Part shown: piece after piece, positions 42,801 through 53,500 of the stretch
Numbering within the stretch: the first letter of the stretch is position 1
How the letters are laid out: each line of letters starts with the position of its first letter
Assembly: GCF_036370855.1 (NCBI RefSeq)
Contig: NC_088102.1
Location: 41,949,835-42,013,834, forward strand
DNA from: Dromaius novaehollandiae
Lineage: Eukaryota > Chordata > Aves > Casuariiformes > Dromaiidae
Length of the DNA stretch: 64,000 nt
Reading direction: 5' to 3'
Made by a program: the position numbers and the translations under genes
Notes under the pieces: model-generated
The model's input: only the letters and a program-made list of their open reading frames with translations
Database searches by the model: none
Told to the model about the DNA's origin: nothing

Positions 42801-45800
42801 AGGATTTTCCCCAGACCTCGATCTACAATCCGTGAAGGAATGCAGTGTCTTCTAGTCATGGATAAATGCTAGAAAGAGAGATCTATATCAATGTATGAGA
42901 CTTTTCACTTGGTATAGGGCACTGTTTTTTAAAATCCTCCTTTCTCCCTGTTCAAAGACTGCTTAAACAGCAGTTCTCAAACTACAGTGTGAAAAGGGAA
43001 CGTGTCCAGGGTATGTGCAAGTTACTTGGGAACTGCAGGAGGAAGAGCAGGAGATGCAGAGAAAATGGCTCATGGAAGAAAAGGCTTGAGGATAAGCAGC
43101 TGTGCTCCATCCTGATCACAGCTATACCCTCCTGGACGCTTCCCCCACCCATCCCCAGAGGGGCTCCCACCCCAAATATGTTCTGTACAAACATGGCCTT
43201 TCCTTCCTCCTCCCATATAACACACAGCTGAGGTCTACAGTAAGAGTAATCAGCTGCCTCAGTTGAGTGCTGGAGTTGTCACACGTTACCATAAGGACAA
43301 ACATTTTTAAAGACAGCAGCACAGAAAAACTAGCATTGGTTTCTACTGGCCTACATAAATAGTCAAAGGGTATGTCTAATATTGCAAATGTTACCATAGC
43401 ATACAAATATCCAGCAGAGCTTCAAATCAGCTACCCAAGTAGGACAAGTGCCCTAGGTACAGAACCGAAGTTCCTGACGGGTAATTTACCATCTTCTCAG
43501 GCCAGCCATACTATTTCCAAGTCCTAACCTTTGAAAGCCAGGCGCGGCACTACTCCATCCCCCTGCAGACTGCAGTGCAGGCACTCCCAGCAGCAGAAAC
43601 CAAGGAAGGCGCGAAGGAGCCTGCATTCCAGTTTCACATAATTACCTGTTAGCATTGGAAGTGTTTCTCAATAGCTTCTAACTGACAGCCAAAAATAACA
43701 TTAACTTTCATTACAAAAGTCTGATAACTTTTCTTAATAGCCCAAGCATTAAATGTCTGGCAATAAATCATAAATGGATTTTACCAGTTCCAAGCTCCTA
43801 TTTAATACTTGAAAATTATCTACCACCGTAATCAATTTACACCACCCATTTAAGCTTCCCTATTTTGTTCTGAGGAATTTTTCTTCTGGGGAACATATTT
43901 AGGCAGAACAAGTACACATTTAACCATAATTTTTTTTTAATGTGGATATTAGTAAATGTAAAACAAAGTGTTGGGTTGTTGTTGTTGTCGTTGTTTTTAA
44001 AAGCATGTCACACCAGGGAATATTGAATTTACTCCCAGGACAATGCTTTGGTGATGAAAAATACTGTAGTCTGTCACAGAATGGCTGATGCTTCTGCCAT
44101 TATGAAGAACACTCACCACAAGCTATTTAAAGTTTAGGAAAAGAAAAAACTTCTGCATTTTTTTATTTTAACTATACTTGCTTTTAAACTATTGGGGATT
44201 ATCTGTGCATATGAGGTCTCTGTCAAAGAATGAATGCATTGTGACGAGCACTGTACACGCAGAGAACAAAAAGACCACTCTTTGCCTTATGCTAAATGAG
44301 AAGTAGCAGATGTGATTAATATGGTTTATAAAAAATAGAAACTTTTAAGCAGAAAGTATGATTTTATGATCACCCATATTAAGATCTTTTAGTTTGTAAA
44401 TTTTAAGATTCAAAACCAAAGTTCATCTGCCACCGTGAATTGAATGAACAGAAACAATGAGCAAGAAAAGTCTTCTGTGATAGTCTAAAAATGACCAGCT
44501 AACTCTGATTCTAGCCTTTGCCCACAGCTTTTCAAATTTCGGAACTTTTAAAATGAAAGTTTAATATTTTTTGTCTGAAACTGTAATGGCAAATGTTAAA
44601 GTGCCTCAACCCAGTTAAACTGAAAATTTTTTGCAGGAAGAGATCCTATGAGCTCCGTCAACATGAGTACCTGCTGGAGACTACCACGGTGCGCATGTAT
44701 AGAGAGAGTAAGAGGTGTATGTGACCACAATACGGAGGTAGCATACGAAACGGGAATTGAAAGAGGCCTTCATCTTCTTGGAAAGCTTTAATCCTTTCAG
44801 TCTCTAACAAATTACTTTAAGCATTCATATATTTGCCATTTGCCTAAGAAGTCATTACATTTGGGCAATTTTGGGCAAGGCTAGAAAGCAAGTTCCCTTG
44901 TCAGAACATTCAGAGGGAACATCCAGTCACTTCTCCTTTTCTTTCATTAAAAAGAAAAATAGTAATAATCCATCTTGAAAGCTTTGCTGACTTCAGCTGT
45001 GGCCACACGGCACAGGGAGTAAATGGCTTATTGCCTTTAGGGCCAACTGCCACAAGACTGATCTCCGCATCCCTATCCCAACAGTTTCACTACTATAGGC
45101 TTAGCAGATGGAATTATTTAGCAGTCTCTTCCTGTATTATCCCCTGGGTTTCCACTATCCCCTTTGCACAAACATTGCCGTTTCAGTGCCAGTTTCATTT
45201 CACCCTTGTGCTGGAGGCTGTCCATGTTTCTGATCCCACCCTTCTCTCCAAACTACACTCCCTGTCAAAGAGCTGGTCCAAACAGACTACACCAAAGGTT
45301 TTCCTGTTTACCACACCTTATGCGAGTATAACGACGCTCTGTTTAATGCTACCAATGGGGAAAGAAACAGTAAGACAAAAGTGGTGCAAAGTAGCTCACA
45401 AAGGAGGCGCTGGTGAGAGGGAAGATCACATCCCTGCCTGTGGAGTCTTTGGCCCTGCTTCCCCAACAGCCAAGAAGCACTCACTTTAATTGCTACCCAC
45501 AAGAGACCCGACTAAGCCACCGCATTATTGCAAATAGGCAGACAAATGCAGGAGAAACAAATATGTCATAGACTGCACAATAAAATACATTGCCAAGTCG
45601 AACTTTGCAATACTTTCAGTCTCTAGTGAACTCTGCAAGACTGAAACTAAAGGGTCCTATGGTATGGATAATTTAGTATCATTCCAAGTTGTCATTTAAT
45701 GTTAATACTTAGCATGTTTGTACTGCTTTTTATTTCTGAAGAGCATAATGACAATTTATTTAACCAGTTTCATACAAACAATTAAAGCTAAGAATGACAG

Positions 45801-46300
45801 TAAACATACAGAAAAATAAAATCAAAGAATATCTCCAGCACTAAAGCAGCGCTAAGCAATGAAAGACTAAACTTAGCTTACTTCCATGCTGCTGCGCTTC
45901 TTACAATATACGAGTCTCTATTAAAATAGGTTCTATTCAGAGCTGTGATTTAACCAGATTTATATTACTGGAACATTTGTTTTTAATGTAATTATGGATA
46001 GAACCTTTTAGAAGTCAGTTTTGAGTTAAAGGCAAAATAAATTGAAAACCTGTAAGTCACTTTCCGCCTTTTCCATTTCTATTATTTAAGACTAGCAATT
46101 TTTATTTTTTTATTTTATGCAATGCTCACTAGTATCTTCCTTTCTTGCAAACACCATTAAAATAGAATAGTGATTTTATTGAATGCTTAACCAGTATGGA
46201 GTTTAAAATAAAAGTTACAAAGGCTTGAACAAAATCCATCAGCAAATAAGAACTTAAAAGTACAAAATATGTTACTGTATTACTGGCTAAATAATTAGAC

Positions 46301-46334
<34 letters not shown>

Positions 46335-47136
46335 CTGGGCAGTTCTTCAAGGTGCATCTTACCTTCTCCTTGAAAGGGTTATTTATCACAGAAGTCAATG
46401 CAGTCAGAAGACTGTATGGGGCACTCATGTTAAAAAGAAAGGCAGCATCAAATCAAGGACCAGCCCTCAGAGAAAGCGCTCACAGCACTTTCCAAATCAT
46501 TTCTGCTTTAAGCGCTACAGCATTTCATTAACGGGGGGAATAAACTAGTAGCCACTGAAATTTTCACTGCTTACTTGTTCCCTTTCTTTTCCTCCCCAAA
46601 TTCCCAAAGTCTGCAAGGTGTACGCATTACAGCACACCACCGCCAGAGCACCGTGCGGCGGCACCGTCTTGTTTGTGGGAGTTGTCTTTAAGTCATATTA
46701 TCTAGCTCTCAGGGCGTCTATTGGAGACGAGCGAGCCGGGGAAGGGGCAGAGCCGAGCGACAACGGGAATATCCGGCTCCTGCTCCGCTGGAAAAAACAG
46801 CGACAACAAAAGGGGAAGGGAAGAGTCCCTCACGCCGAATGACAACTGCCCTATTTTAGGGAGCTCGGGAGGGGGGTAGTCAACCAAACCGCACCAGCCG
46901 GTGGTTTTGTTTTTAAGGAGGCTCCCCGCGCTCCTCAGCGAGCTGGCAGATGGACCCCGCAGCGCCCGCCGCCCTCCTCTCAGCCCTGCAGCGCCCGCTC
47001 TCTCCCCCGCTCCCGCGGAAGCCGCCGGCCCCGCCGAGGCGGGTGGGCGCCCCCCGCCGCCCCCCGGCCGCCCCTGCGCCCCGCCGCACCTTTTGCTCAG
47101 CGGCCGGACCCGCACGGCCACCTTGACGTTGGCCAT
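27699..47136 (-). CDS. STARD9: STARD9 (kinesin-3 family KIF16A), 5' part: coding exons 1-3 of a gene that continues past the left edge
   Basis: STARD9 is a very large kinesin-3 family protein with a C-terminal lipid-binding START domain. It acts at the centrosome, where it keeps pericentriolar material together during mitosis. Only the first 78 residues are encoded here, by join(47136..47090, 32282..32213, 27815..27699) on the minus strand. The sequence opens MANVKVAVRVRPLSKR, which carries the kinesin RxRP adenine-contact motif at residues 9-12. It continues with EGGRVIVEVDGKLAKVRN and ends in FDYCYWSVDAEDPKYASQ, which closely tracks human STARD9 as I recall it. Exon phases join without a frameshift: 47 nt, 70 nt, then 117 nt. 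All splice sites are GT-AG, although the exon 1 donor (GTGCGG) is weak. The P-loop, the rest of the motor, the FHA domain, the coiled-coil region and the START domain are not in the window. Identification rests on sequence and on synteny with HAUS2 and LRRC57. Confidence 0.93.
28050..28215 (+). repeat. MIR-like SINE remnant
   Basis: GAATCTTCACAACATTATGT, then a TATCCCCTTTCTATA-like stretch and GTGAAACTGAGAAATGACAG, follow the order of the MIR core (TCACAACAACCCTATGAGGT, TATCCCCATTTTACAGATGA, GGAAACTGAGGCACAGAGAG). Strongly diverged; judged by eye only. Confidence 0.45.
30760..30780. repeat. T21 homopolymer
   Basis: Uninterrupted T run in STARD9 intron 2. Other long T runs are at 21854-21870, 23636-23657 and 56779-56795. 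Confidence 0.85.
32213..32282 (-). CDS. STARD9: STARD9 coding exon 2
   Basis: The exon is 70 nt, flanked by a pyrimidine-rich TTTCTAG acceptor and a GTATGC donor. Its first base completes the split arginine codon, and the exon then encodes ESAEGGRVIVEVDGKLAKVR followed by NIK. The human counterpart reads ETKEGGRIIVEVDGKVAKIR, so conservation is high. It lies about 14.8 kb from exon 1. Confidence 0.93.
32531..32558. repeat. Two-copy 14-bp direct tandem repeat
   Basis: TCTTAAATATTTTG occurs twice in tandem without mismatch. Confidence 0.85.
33269..33280. repeat. C12 homopolymer
   Basis: Uninterrupted C run. Similar runs are C11 at 16330-16340 and C11 at 55535-55545. A G12 run is at 61695-61706. 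Confidence 0.8.
33596..33830. repeat. Ancient amniote interspersed repeat (SINE-like), degraded
   Basis: Contains CTGTGCTTCATTTTAC, a TTTTGGGTGCCTAGTTTGAG segment and CACAGCTCCCACAGATTTCA, in the order found in an old repeat family I know from turtles, crocodilians and birds. In that family, GGGTGCCCAGTTTGAGACAC and AGCTCCCATTGAAGTCAATG are hallmark stretches. Divergence is high and the exact family is not assigned. Confidence 0.55.
35706..35726. repeat. TCC microsatellite
   Basis: About six tandem TCC units inside a pyrimidine-rich tract. Confidence 0.8.
43973..43998. repeat. GTT microsatellite
   Basis: Short GTT repeat interrupted by one GTC. Confidence 0.75.
46304..46331. repeat. T28 homopolymer (A28 on the gene's sense strand)
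   Basis: The longest homopolymer in the window. On the minus strand it is a 28-A run and could be the poly(A) tail of an old retroposed sequence, although no parent was recognised. Confidence 0.85.
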
Positions 47137-47440
47137 GGCTCTCGGCTCACGCCCGGCAGCCCGGGCAGCAGCGGCCGCCCGCGCCCCGGCCCCGCATCGC
47201 CCCCCGGCGCGGCGCCCCAGCGCCCGGGGAGGAGCCGCCCCGCCCCGGCGGGGAGGGCCCGGCCCGGCCCGGCCCGGCGGGAGGGGTCCGCCCCGGGCCG
47301 GGCCGCTTTCCGTGGCGGCAGCCTGAAACCTCCCTTCGCTGCTGCATTTTGGAGCTGGCTTGCAGAGAAGCGAAGGCAGCAGCCTGACAGACGAGCGCTG
47401 GCAGGACGAGTCGCCTTAGAGTCGACATCCTGGAACCGGT
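46640..47440. promoter_or_regulatory. CpG island and promoter of STARD9
   Basis: A sharply GC-rich, CpG-dense block in AT-rich surroundings, densest at 46920-47340. It contains many GGCGGG and CCCGCC type GC boxes and covers the STARD9 first exon and upstream sequence. Transcription start is expected upstream of the ATG, around 47.15-47.45 kb, but the exact site cannot be read from sequence. Long open frames on both strands here are artefacts of the low stop-codon frequency. Confidence 0.85.
47090..47136 (-). CDS. STARD9: STARD9 coding exon 1
   Basis: This exon encodes the start methionine and 14 further residues, MANVKVAVRVRPLSK, plus two bases of the next arginine codon. The exon ends AAAAG before GTGCGG, a non-optimal donor typical of GC-rich first exons. 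The start sits in a favourable context (GCCATGGCC, G at +4), and the following residues match the first beta-strand of a kinesin motor. It lies inside a CpG island. The 47-nt coding length (phase 2) fits exon 2 exactly. Confidence 0.92.
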
Positions 47441-47455
47441 GCAATTCGGCAGCAA

Positions 47456-49950
47456 AAACGGCCAGTCTAATCCTAAGTATGGCTGCTCACATTTCTTTTC
47501 CTAGCAGTACGCAGGCAATCATAAAACCAAAGGGTTTTAAACAGCAAAGCACACTGCCTTTAATTAATTTGACAGGAATTTAAGGAAGGTAAGTACCCAT
47601 TTCTTACTAACGCTATAGGAAAGCTAAGCACCTGACTGCTTTAAATTACTTTAAAAACTCCAGCATGTTTTATTTATTGTATACAACTAGACTTAGACTG
47701 AAGTTCTCTGGAGGTTGCAATTTTACTCAGTTTCAAGCTATTGTAGTGATAAAGGTTATGCACTTACAATAAAATTAAAATCGCTGAAACGTGAAAAAAA
47801 TTGGTTTAGAATGTTGTCCCTCTTGACCACCAGCATCACTGCGGAGGTGTGAAAGCAAGTGGCATCAGTCACACCCATACACAGGATACCAGGCTCAAGA
47901 GACAATCCCTGTTTGTTTTCTGCCAATGTTGTCACTCACTTTTACTGGACTTTTTTCCGGGTTTGCATTTCAAAATATGAGCAGCTTTGTGCTGAGTTTC
48001 CTAATGAATGTTGTGTTTGCATTCTCAGAAATCTTTTTTCTTTTTCTTTTTTTTTTTAAACACAGTATAGGAATGCCTTTTGGTCCATTTTAAACAAGTT
48101 ATATACACATTGCCATTTAATTACCCTGTTTGTAGTTTAAGTATGAAGTTCTCATCATTAAACTGTTTGCCTTAAGCTCCAGCAACATTAAGTCTAAATG
48201 AAAAAGATCTCACAATACACAAAACTTCCAGTGTGACTATGGTATGGATCCCGCAGATTCAACGTTTTTCCGCAATTCATGACCCACAACAGCAATGTTA
48301 AATACCTGCAAGCTCTGAACCATTGCTTCCTTCAATGCTCTTACTCCTTTAATCATACGATAAAAATAAATTAGCATGTCAATGGCAAATAATATTAGCC
48401 AAACTCTACTATCTCCCAAATCAACTCTCCAATAATGGATAGGGTAAAACAAAAAAAATATATATGCCTAATACTTTGGATATGGCAAAAATAAATATTT
48501 ATTTCTGTTTTAAGGAATTATAATGAACAAGCTAACTAGAAATGAACAAACTAACTGGAAATTTTTTTCATCCTACTTCTGGAAGCATTACATTATGACA
48601 GCTTTAATTTACCCACGTAAAGCACCATGATAAAATGGGGAGAGAGGGGGAGAGCGGGGCGTTAACCTTGTGATTGAGGTACAGGAACATGATTCCAGAA
48701 GTCTGGATTCTGTTCCTTTCTGTACCACAGAATATGCTAAAAATTTTTAGTACTAAAATCACAGCTCTTCTGCAACTGTGTAGAAGATTTTCCTCTCCAC
48801 ATCTGCAATGATAGTCATACAAGGCTTCAGGCTCAAATCCAGCAATGATATAACAGCTGTCCACAAAAAGATCCCATTAAAATTTACAGGAGTCAAACTC
48901 CAGTTTATATTCTTAGATCCAGTCTACTAATGTTCTACTTGACTTAATCCAAGTCATTTCTATCTTCTTAACTTTTCTCAACAGAAGCTGAGAGGAAAAT
49001 CAGCTACGCTTAGGTACTATAGTAGAGAATAGTTAGGCACTTAGACTCTTTGACATCACAACCAAAAGAATGATACATTTTACAAAGATTAGTAATAGGA
49101 TTCTCAGCAAATTTCAAATATTTAATATAAGGCAGACCAACTACAAGTAACTCAGATCAGACTGTGCTCAACAAAGAATCAAGTATTTCTTCCTTCGTTC
49201 CACTTTAAGTTTCTTATTTGTAAAACAGTGTGCAGTGATGTACAGATGTGAACATACAGTTAATCAGATCAACTACAGCAAAATCTGTGGGCTACTGAGC
49301 CACCTAGTGGTTATCTTCAAAAAATAATGGGCTATTTTTTAAAACCAGAAGTCGAGAAGTTGAACTAAGAATTCAAGTGACAAAGGATCTGATTTATGCA
49401 GTGATAAAAAGGAATAAATCTGCATCAGTTCCAGTTTGCCCATGTCTTGAATATAAAACTTGACATCCCCCAGTCAACCAACTGTCCTGGTTTATAGATA
49501 TGCTGCCAGTGATGTTTTACTAACAAATTTTTTAATGACATACAAGTTATTAAGGCTGCAAACTGGAGCAATCAATGTTTTTGCTAAGTTGTCAGTCATA
49601 CCCATGGAACACGAGTTTTATTCTAAGGGAGGCACTGAAGATAGGACAAGCAATAGAAAGAGAGAGACTGAAGAATATATTTATCACTATCACAGAAATG
49701 CAGATTACAAGTTAGTAGAAATTATATATATCACTTAGTCCATTCCCTGCTTTTCCAGACAACCACATCATAGTCATAATACAGGCTAACTTAAAACTAC
49801 TTAGATTCCTTGTTTCTACTGCTTCCAGTGAAGAGTGTTCCAGTTTCACCCATCTGGCAGTGGTTGGAACTCTTACGTTCCAGGTTATGTTTCCATACCA
49901 ACTTTGTATTGTTCTCTTAATTATCGGATTTTGTAACAGAATATAAAGAG
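47456..49950. other. Intergenic region between the HAUS2 3' end and the STARD9 promoter
   Basis: About 2.5 kb of AT-rich sequence between two genes in tandem on the minus strand. It contains no recognised exon. Its right end, at about 49.72-49.91 kb, resembles an old CR1/L3-type LINE remnant. Confidence 0.7.
49715..49910 (-). repeat. Possible old CR1/L3-type LINE 3' fragment
   Basis: On the plus strand, ATCACTTAGTCCATTCCCTG followed later by GTGTTCCAGTTTCACCCATC resembles the reverse complement of CR1/L3 3' ends (ATCATCTAGTTCCAACCCCC ... CCAGTTT-type motifs). The match is weak and spread out. Confidence 0.35.
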
Positions 49951-49954
49951 ACTT

Positions 49955-50364
49955 AGCTCTTAATAATCTAGTGCATTTATTGAAGTTTTACAACGACATA
50001 CAAAAATATAGCACTTACGAAAACAAACGTGGACATTACAGCAAATACATGACCAATATCAAAAGAAAACCTGCATTGAAGATACAGGCTCTAAGACAAC
50101 TCTACCTGACTATTTCAAAAAGGAACTCCCTAACGGTCTTCTCACTGGTTTGTCTTTGTATGAGCTATTGCTCATTGTCCAATTACATTTTTTTGTTTAT
50201 AGCTGAGAACTGTTAACCATTCAAATATCATGTAAGAACAGAAAAAATAACTAGCTATAAAGTCCCTGTTGGATTAAGGCACTATTATATTGTAGTTTTC
50301 ACAGAAGACTGTTAAAGGGTAGTTCTTTGAACGGCCATCCTATCTGCGGAGAAAAAATGATTTG
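49955..50364 (-). other. HAUS2: HAUS2 3' UTR
   Basis: AT-rich sequence after the HAUS2 stop codon, ending near an AATAAA signal on the minus strand. The cleavage site, expected 10-30 nt beyond the signal, is an estimate. Confidence 0.6.
49976..49981 (-). terminator. HAUS2 poly(A) signal
   Basis: A canonical AATAAA on the minus strand, about 385 nt past the HAUS2 stop codon and upstream of the tandem STARD9 promoter. Inferred from motif and position only. Confidence 0.55.
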
Positions 50365-50514
50365 TCAGGTTAAAGAAAAGCTAAAGTCCAGTTCAGCAGG
50401 ATTATAGATGTTGTCAGAATGCACTCCTTTTTGCAGTCCCCTCCATTTCAGTATTTGCTCTGTCAGTTCCTCCAACTCTGTCACTAGCACCTCTGTTTTT
50501 GTCAAAGCAGTGTC
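50365..50514 (-). CDS. HAUS2: HAUS2 coding exon 6 with stop codon
   Basis: 150 nt including the TGA stop at 50367-50365. Encodes [35 protein letters not shown] and the tail [14 protein letters not shown]. The first half matches human [23 protein letters not shown]. The tail after KWR is about 24 residues against about 44 in human and does not resemble it. Confidence 0.93.
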   Translation of the reverse strand, partial: DTALTKTEVLVTELEELTEQILKWRGLQKGVHSDNIYNPAELDFSFSLT

Positions 50515-53500
50515 CTGAAAAGGAAGAGATGACAGGATATACAGGGATGAAATGCATATTAGCAAGACACAAAACTAACCTACACAATCAAACAGTATTG
50601 AGTTCTTAATGCTGGAAGACACACAAAGCTCGGTTGTTTTGCTACTCACCATATTCTTCATGACGCTGGGTATCTGAGGGATGCTTCTTACGGTCTGCAA
50701 ATGGCTTTCAAGCTTCTCAATGAAAGTCACAGCCTCAGTCAACAACTCTACTACATACCTGTAGTCAAGAACGAACCCTCCTACTCAAAAGCTGTGCAAA
50801 ACAATGCAAGATTTAATACTTTCCAGCTCTTACTCTTGTGGGTTATCTTAATCCTCTCCTCCAGTTTTATGAGAGACTCTGATTTCTCAACGATTACAAC
50901 TCTTTGATTACTCTCAGCAACAATTACACAGGAATTACAGGAGTGAACATACACCACTTTAGTAACCTCAGCAAGAAAGACTAGATTTTTTAAACATACT
51001 ATGCATCTATGAGAATCATCCACACGCGTATTCTGAGCAAGTCATGGTGAAAGCAAGAGGGCAAACATAACACTTCCTGCTTATGGAGAAGCATAACGAA
51101 TCAAGCATTTAATACATCTCTAAAAAGATACAACATGAATCTTTGTGAAACCTTCAGAAGATGACCAAATCACCCTAAGCAAATATTCATGAAAAGACTT
51201 AATATATCTTTCTATAAATTTAGCCGGTGAGCAAACTATTAGTTTTTAGCTGAGGTTCCACTAGTTATGTTTATTTCTCCTCTTCTCAATGCAAAAGTGA
51301 ATGAGAGCGTGTAACTTTTACTGCCTCTGAGTTCAAATTGATTTGGATTCATGCATACACAAAACAATTATTTTCTATATGCCTACCTGTGGAAAGGAGC
51401 CTCAATAGGCAGGTTCTCTTGACATCTGGGCTTCATCAACCTTTGTCTGAGAGTCCTTTTCTCTTTCAGCACTGCTTCCAAGTGTCTGTTCATATCTTGG
51501 AAGATCTGGCACTTTTGGTCTATAAAATAAAATTACAAAGTTGAAACTATTGGCCTGCTAAAAGGCAGCAAAATTTCTTCTGGAGAAAGGTATAAAGAAA
51601 TAATCCGATATATTGCACAAGACAGTTTACACTCAAGAAAGAGATAATTAATTAGTGACTTGTGTTAGATTGTACAGGACTTAACATCAGAATATATTCT
51701 GAAGAAAGCCATATCTACTTTTTAGATATACAGCTTTGTTGTTTTAAATTATCTGTAGTTTTAAGTAAAATGTCTTTAAGAGATGAAATCCACTTCTTAA
51801 TCTATATCATAGAATTGAAGTATTACAATATACATCATTAGCATAACACAGCATTAGCAAGCTAGAAAATTTTTAAGCATCCATCCAATTGTAGTGATAA
51901 AAGCAAGGGAGAAATACTGAAGAAATAAACCCATATGCTCCCAAACCACTAAAACAGAAATTCAAGCAATTCTAGGGACATTACAGATGAAGCAAAAATA
52001 CACGTCAGGTTGCTGGAAAAACAGAGAAGCAGCACACAAGCCAAAGGAAGCAAAACATATTATACTGATCATCTCAGAACCCTTAATGTTCCACTGACCA
52101 TGGGGACAAGAGGACACACAATTACACGCACACAGCTTCTACTGTCACAGTAGAAGGTGTATGTTCTTTAGGGGCTAAGCACCCGCCACCTCTAACAAGA
52201 TATCCAGTGATGACAGATGCAATAATTTCTAGAACTGTCATGTACTCAGAGGAAGCATTACTCTGCTGATGAAGTCATTTAACACTCATGTTTTTTCTAG
52301 TGTATAACTGCACTTACTCAAGTAAAAAGGGTGAGTAATGTCTGCTGTCTCCTTCTCCAACTGCAGGATTTCAGTTTCCATTTTTTTCTACAACAGTAAT
52401 AAAAATCAAATGAAAATGAAAGTGTATTTTTAATTAAGAGACTGAGAGGGACACCAAGAGAAAGACCAAGGCACTCTCGTGGTGTTTTCACTGTTAAGGG
52501 TTTTTTTGGCAAAGAGGAAAAGACTCAAAAATCAGTTTGGTGATTTATTGGGAATTTGTGCTAGAAAAGACAATCAGGCAATTTATTCTTAAAACACAGA
52601 AGCTTTTATCGCCCACAAAGCAGTTTCATTGTCTATATTGTGCTTTAAAAAAAATACAGCAAGTCTCCTCCTTCTGGTAAAGGTTGGTTTGCTGTCTGTC
52701 TGTTTTTTAAGCTGAGGGATAAGCTATCTCACACGAACCTCTTAGCTTTAATTCTTTTCAATGATAAAGCAGTGCAAGAGCAGCAGATACCTTTCTGTGA
52801 TTCGTACTATCAACCAAAAAAGATGTTTCGAAAGAAGACCAAAAAAAAGTTCTTGCATTCCTGATCAAAAGCAATAAGCAAGAGAAATACCAAGAAAAAA
52901 TGACAGATTAAAAACAGGCTTAAAGTGAATGTTACTGGATGCTGAGGACAGATGAACAGAGTTGTGACTTGACAGTAAAACCTGTTTAGAACTGTTGAGC
53001 AGGTGTTTCCCCTTCCTGCATGCTTTCAGAAAACGAGAAGAATCATAACCTGTTCAGAAAAAAAATAACTATTGGGAACAGCTGAAAGAGCTGTGATTTT
53101 TTAGGCTAGACAGGAGAAGACTGAGGAAAAGACAGAACACAAGTCTTTCAGGACACACAGGGGAACAATTGCTTCCCTTGATCACTGTCAGAGTCTATTC
53201 TGTGCACAAAAACTTCCAGCAAAGGAGGTTAAGTAACCATGTTACCGACAGCTGAAAACTGTTCCTTCTGACGGTAGGGCAGGATGATGCCAGCTAATCT
53301 GTTCTCCAAAAAAGTACATGAGCAATTTATCACACTGCTTTGCAGTAAGGCTTTGTAGCTGCTGGAACCTGAACTGTATAATTCAATAGGCAGTTTTCCC
53401 ACTAGCCAGCAAATGTTCAGAATACGTCATCATAAAATATAACCCAACAGCTAATGCAGACAGTAGGAAGTGATTGAGGTTAGCTCTTGCTAACCAAGAA

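Larger units (their letters stand above)
32283..47089. other. STARD9 intron 1
   Basis: A 14.8-kb intron between the first two STARD9 coding exons. It holds an old amniote interspersed repeat near 33.6-33.8 kb, a TCC-rich repeat near 35.7 kb, a perfect hairpin at 41821-41851, a 49-codon hydrophobic minus-strand frame at 42115-42264 and a 28-nt T run at 46304-46331. No established gene is recognised inside it. Confidence 0.85.

Noticed and set aside
45031-45489. 152-codon plus-strand open frame
   Set aside because: No recognisable domain, no homologue known to me, no promoter-like or splice context, and antisense within an intron.
46363-46428. Minus-strand ATG frame MSAPYSLLTALTSVINNPFK ending at a strong AAG|GTAAGA donor, a possible alternative first exon of STARD9
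   Set aside because: Its 66 nt end in phase 0 whereas STARD9 exon 2 needs phase 2. Joining them reaches a stop within about 13 codons, so it cannot give a STARD9 isoform. It remains an unsupported exon-like string.
46901-47455. Open frames of 100-144 codons on both strands around the STARD9 first exon
   Set aside because: CpG-island artefacts. Only the 47-nt MANVKVAVRVRPLSK exon is supported by kinesin homology and splice phase.
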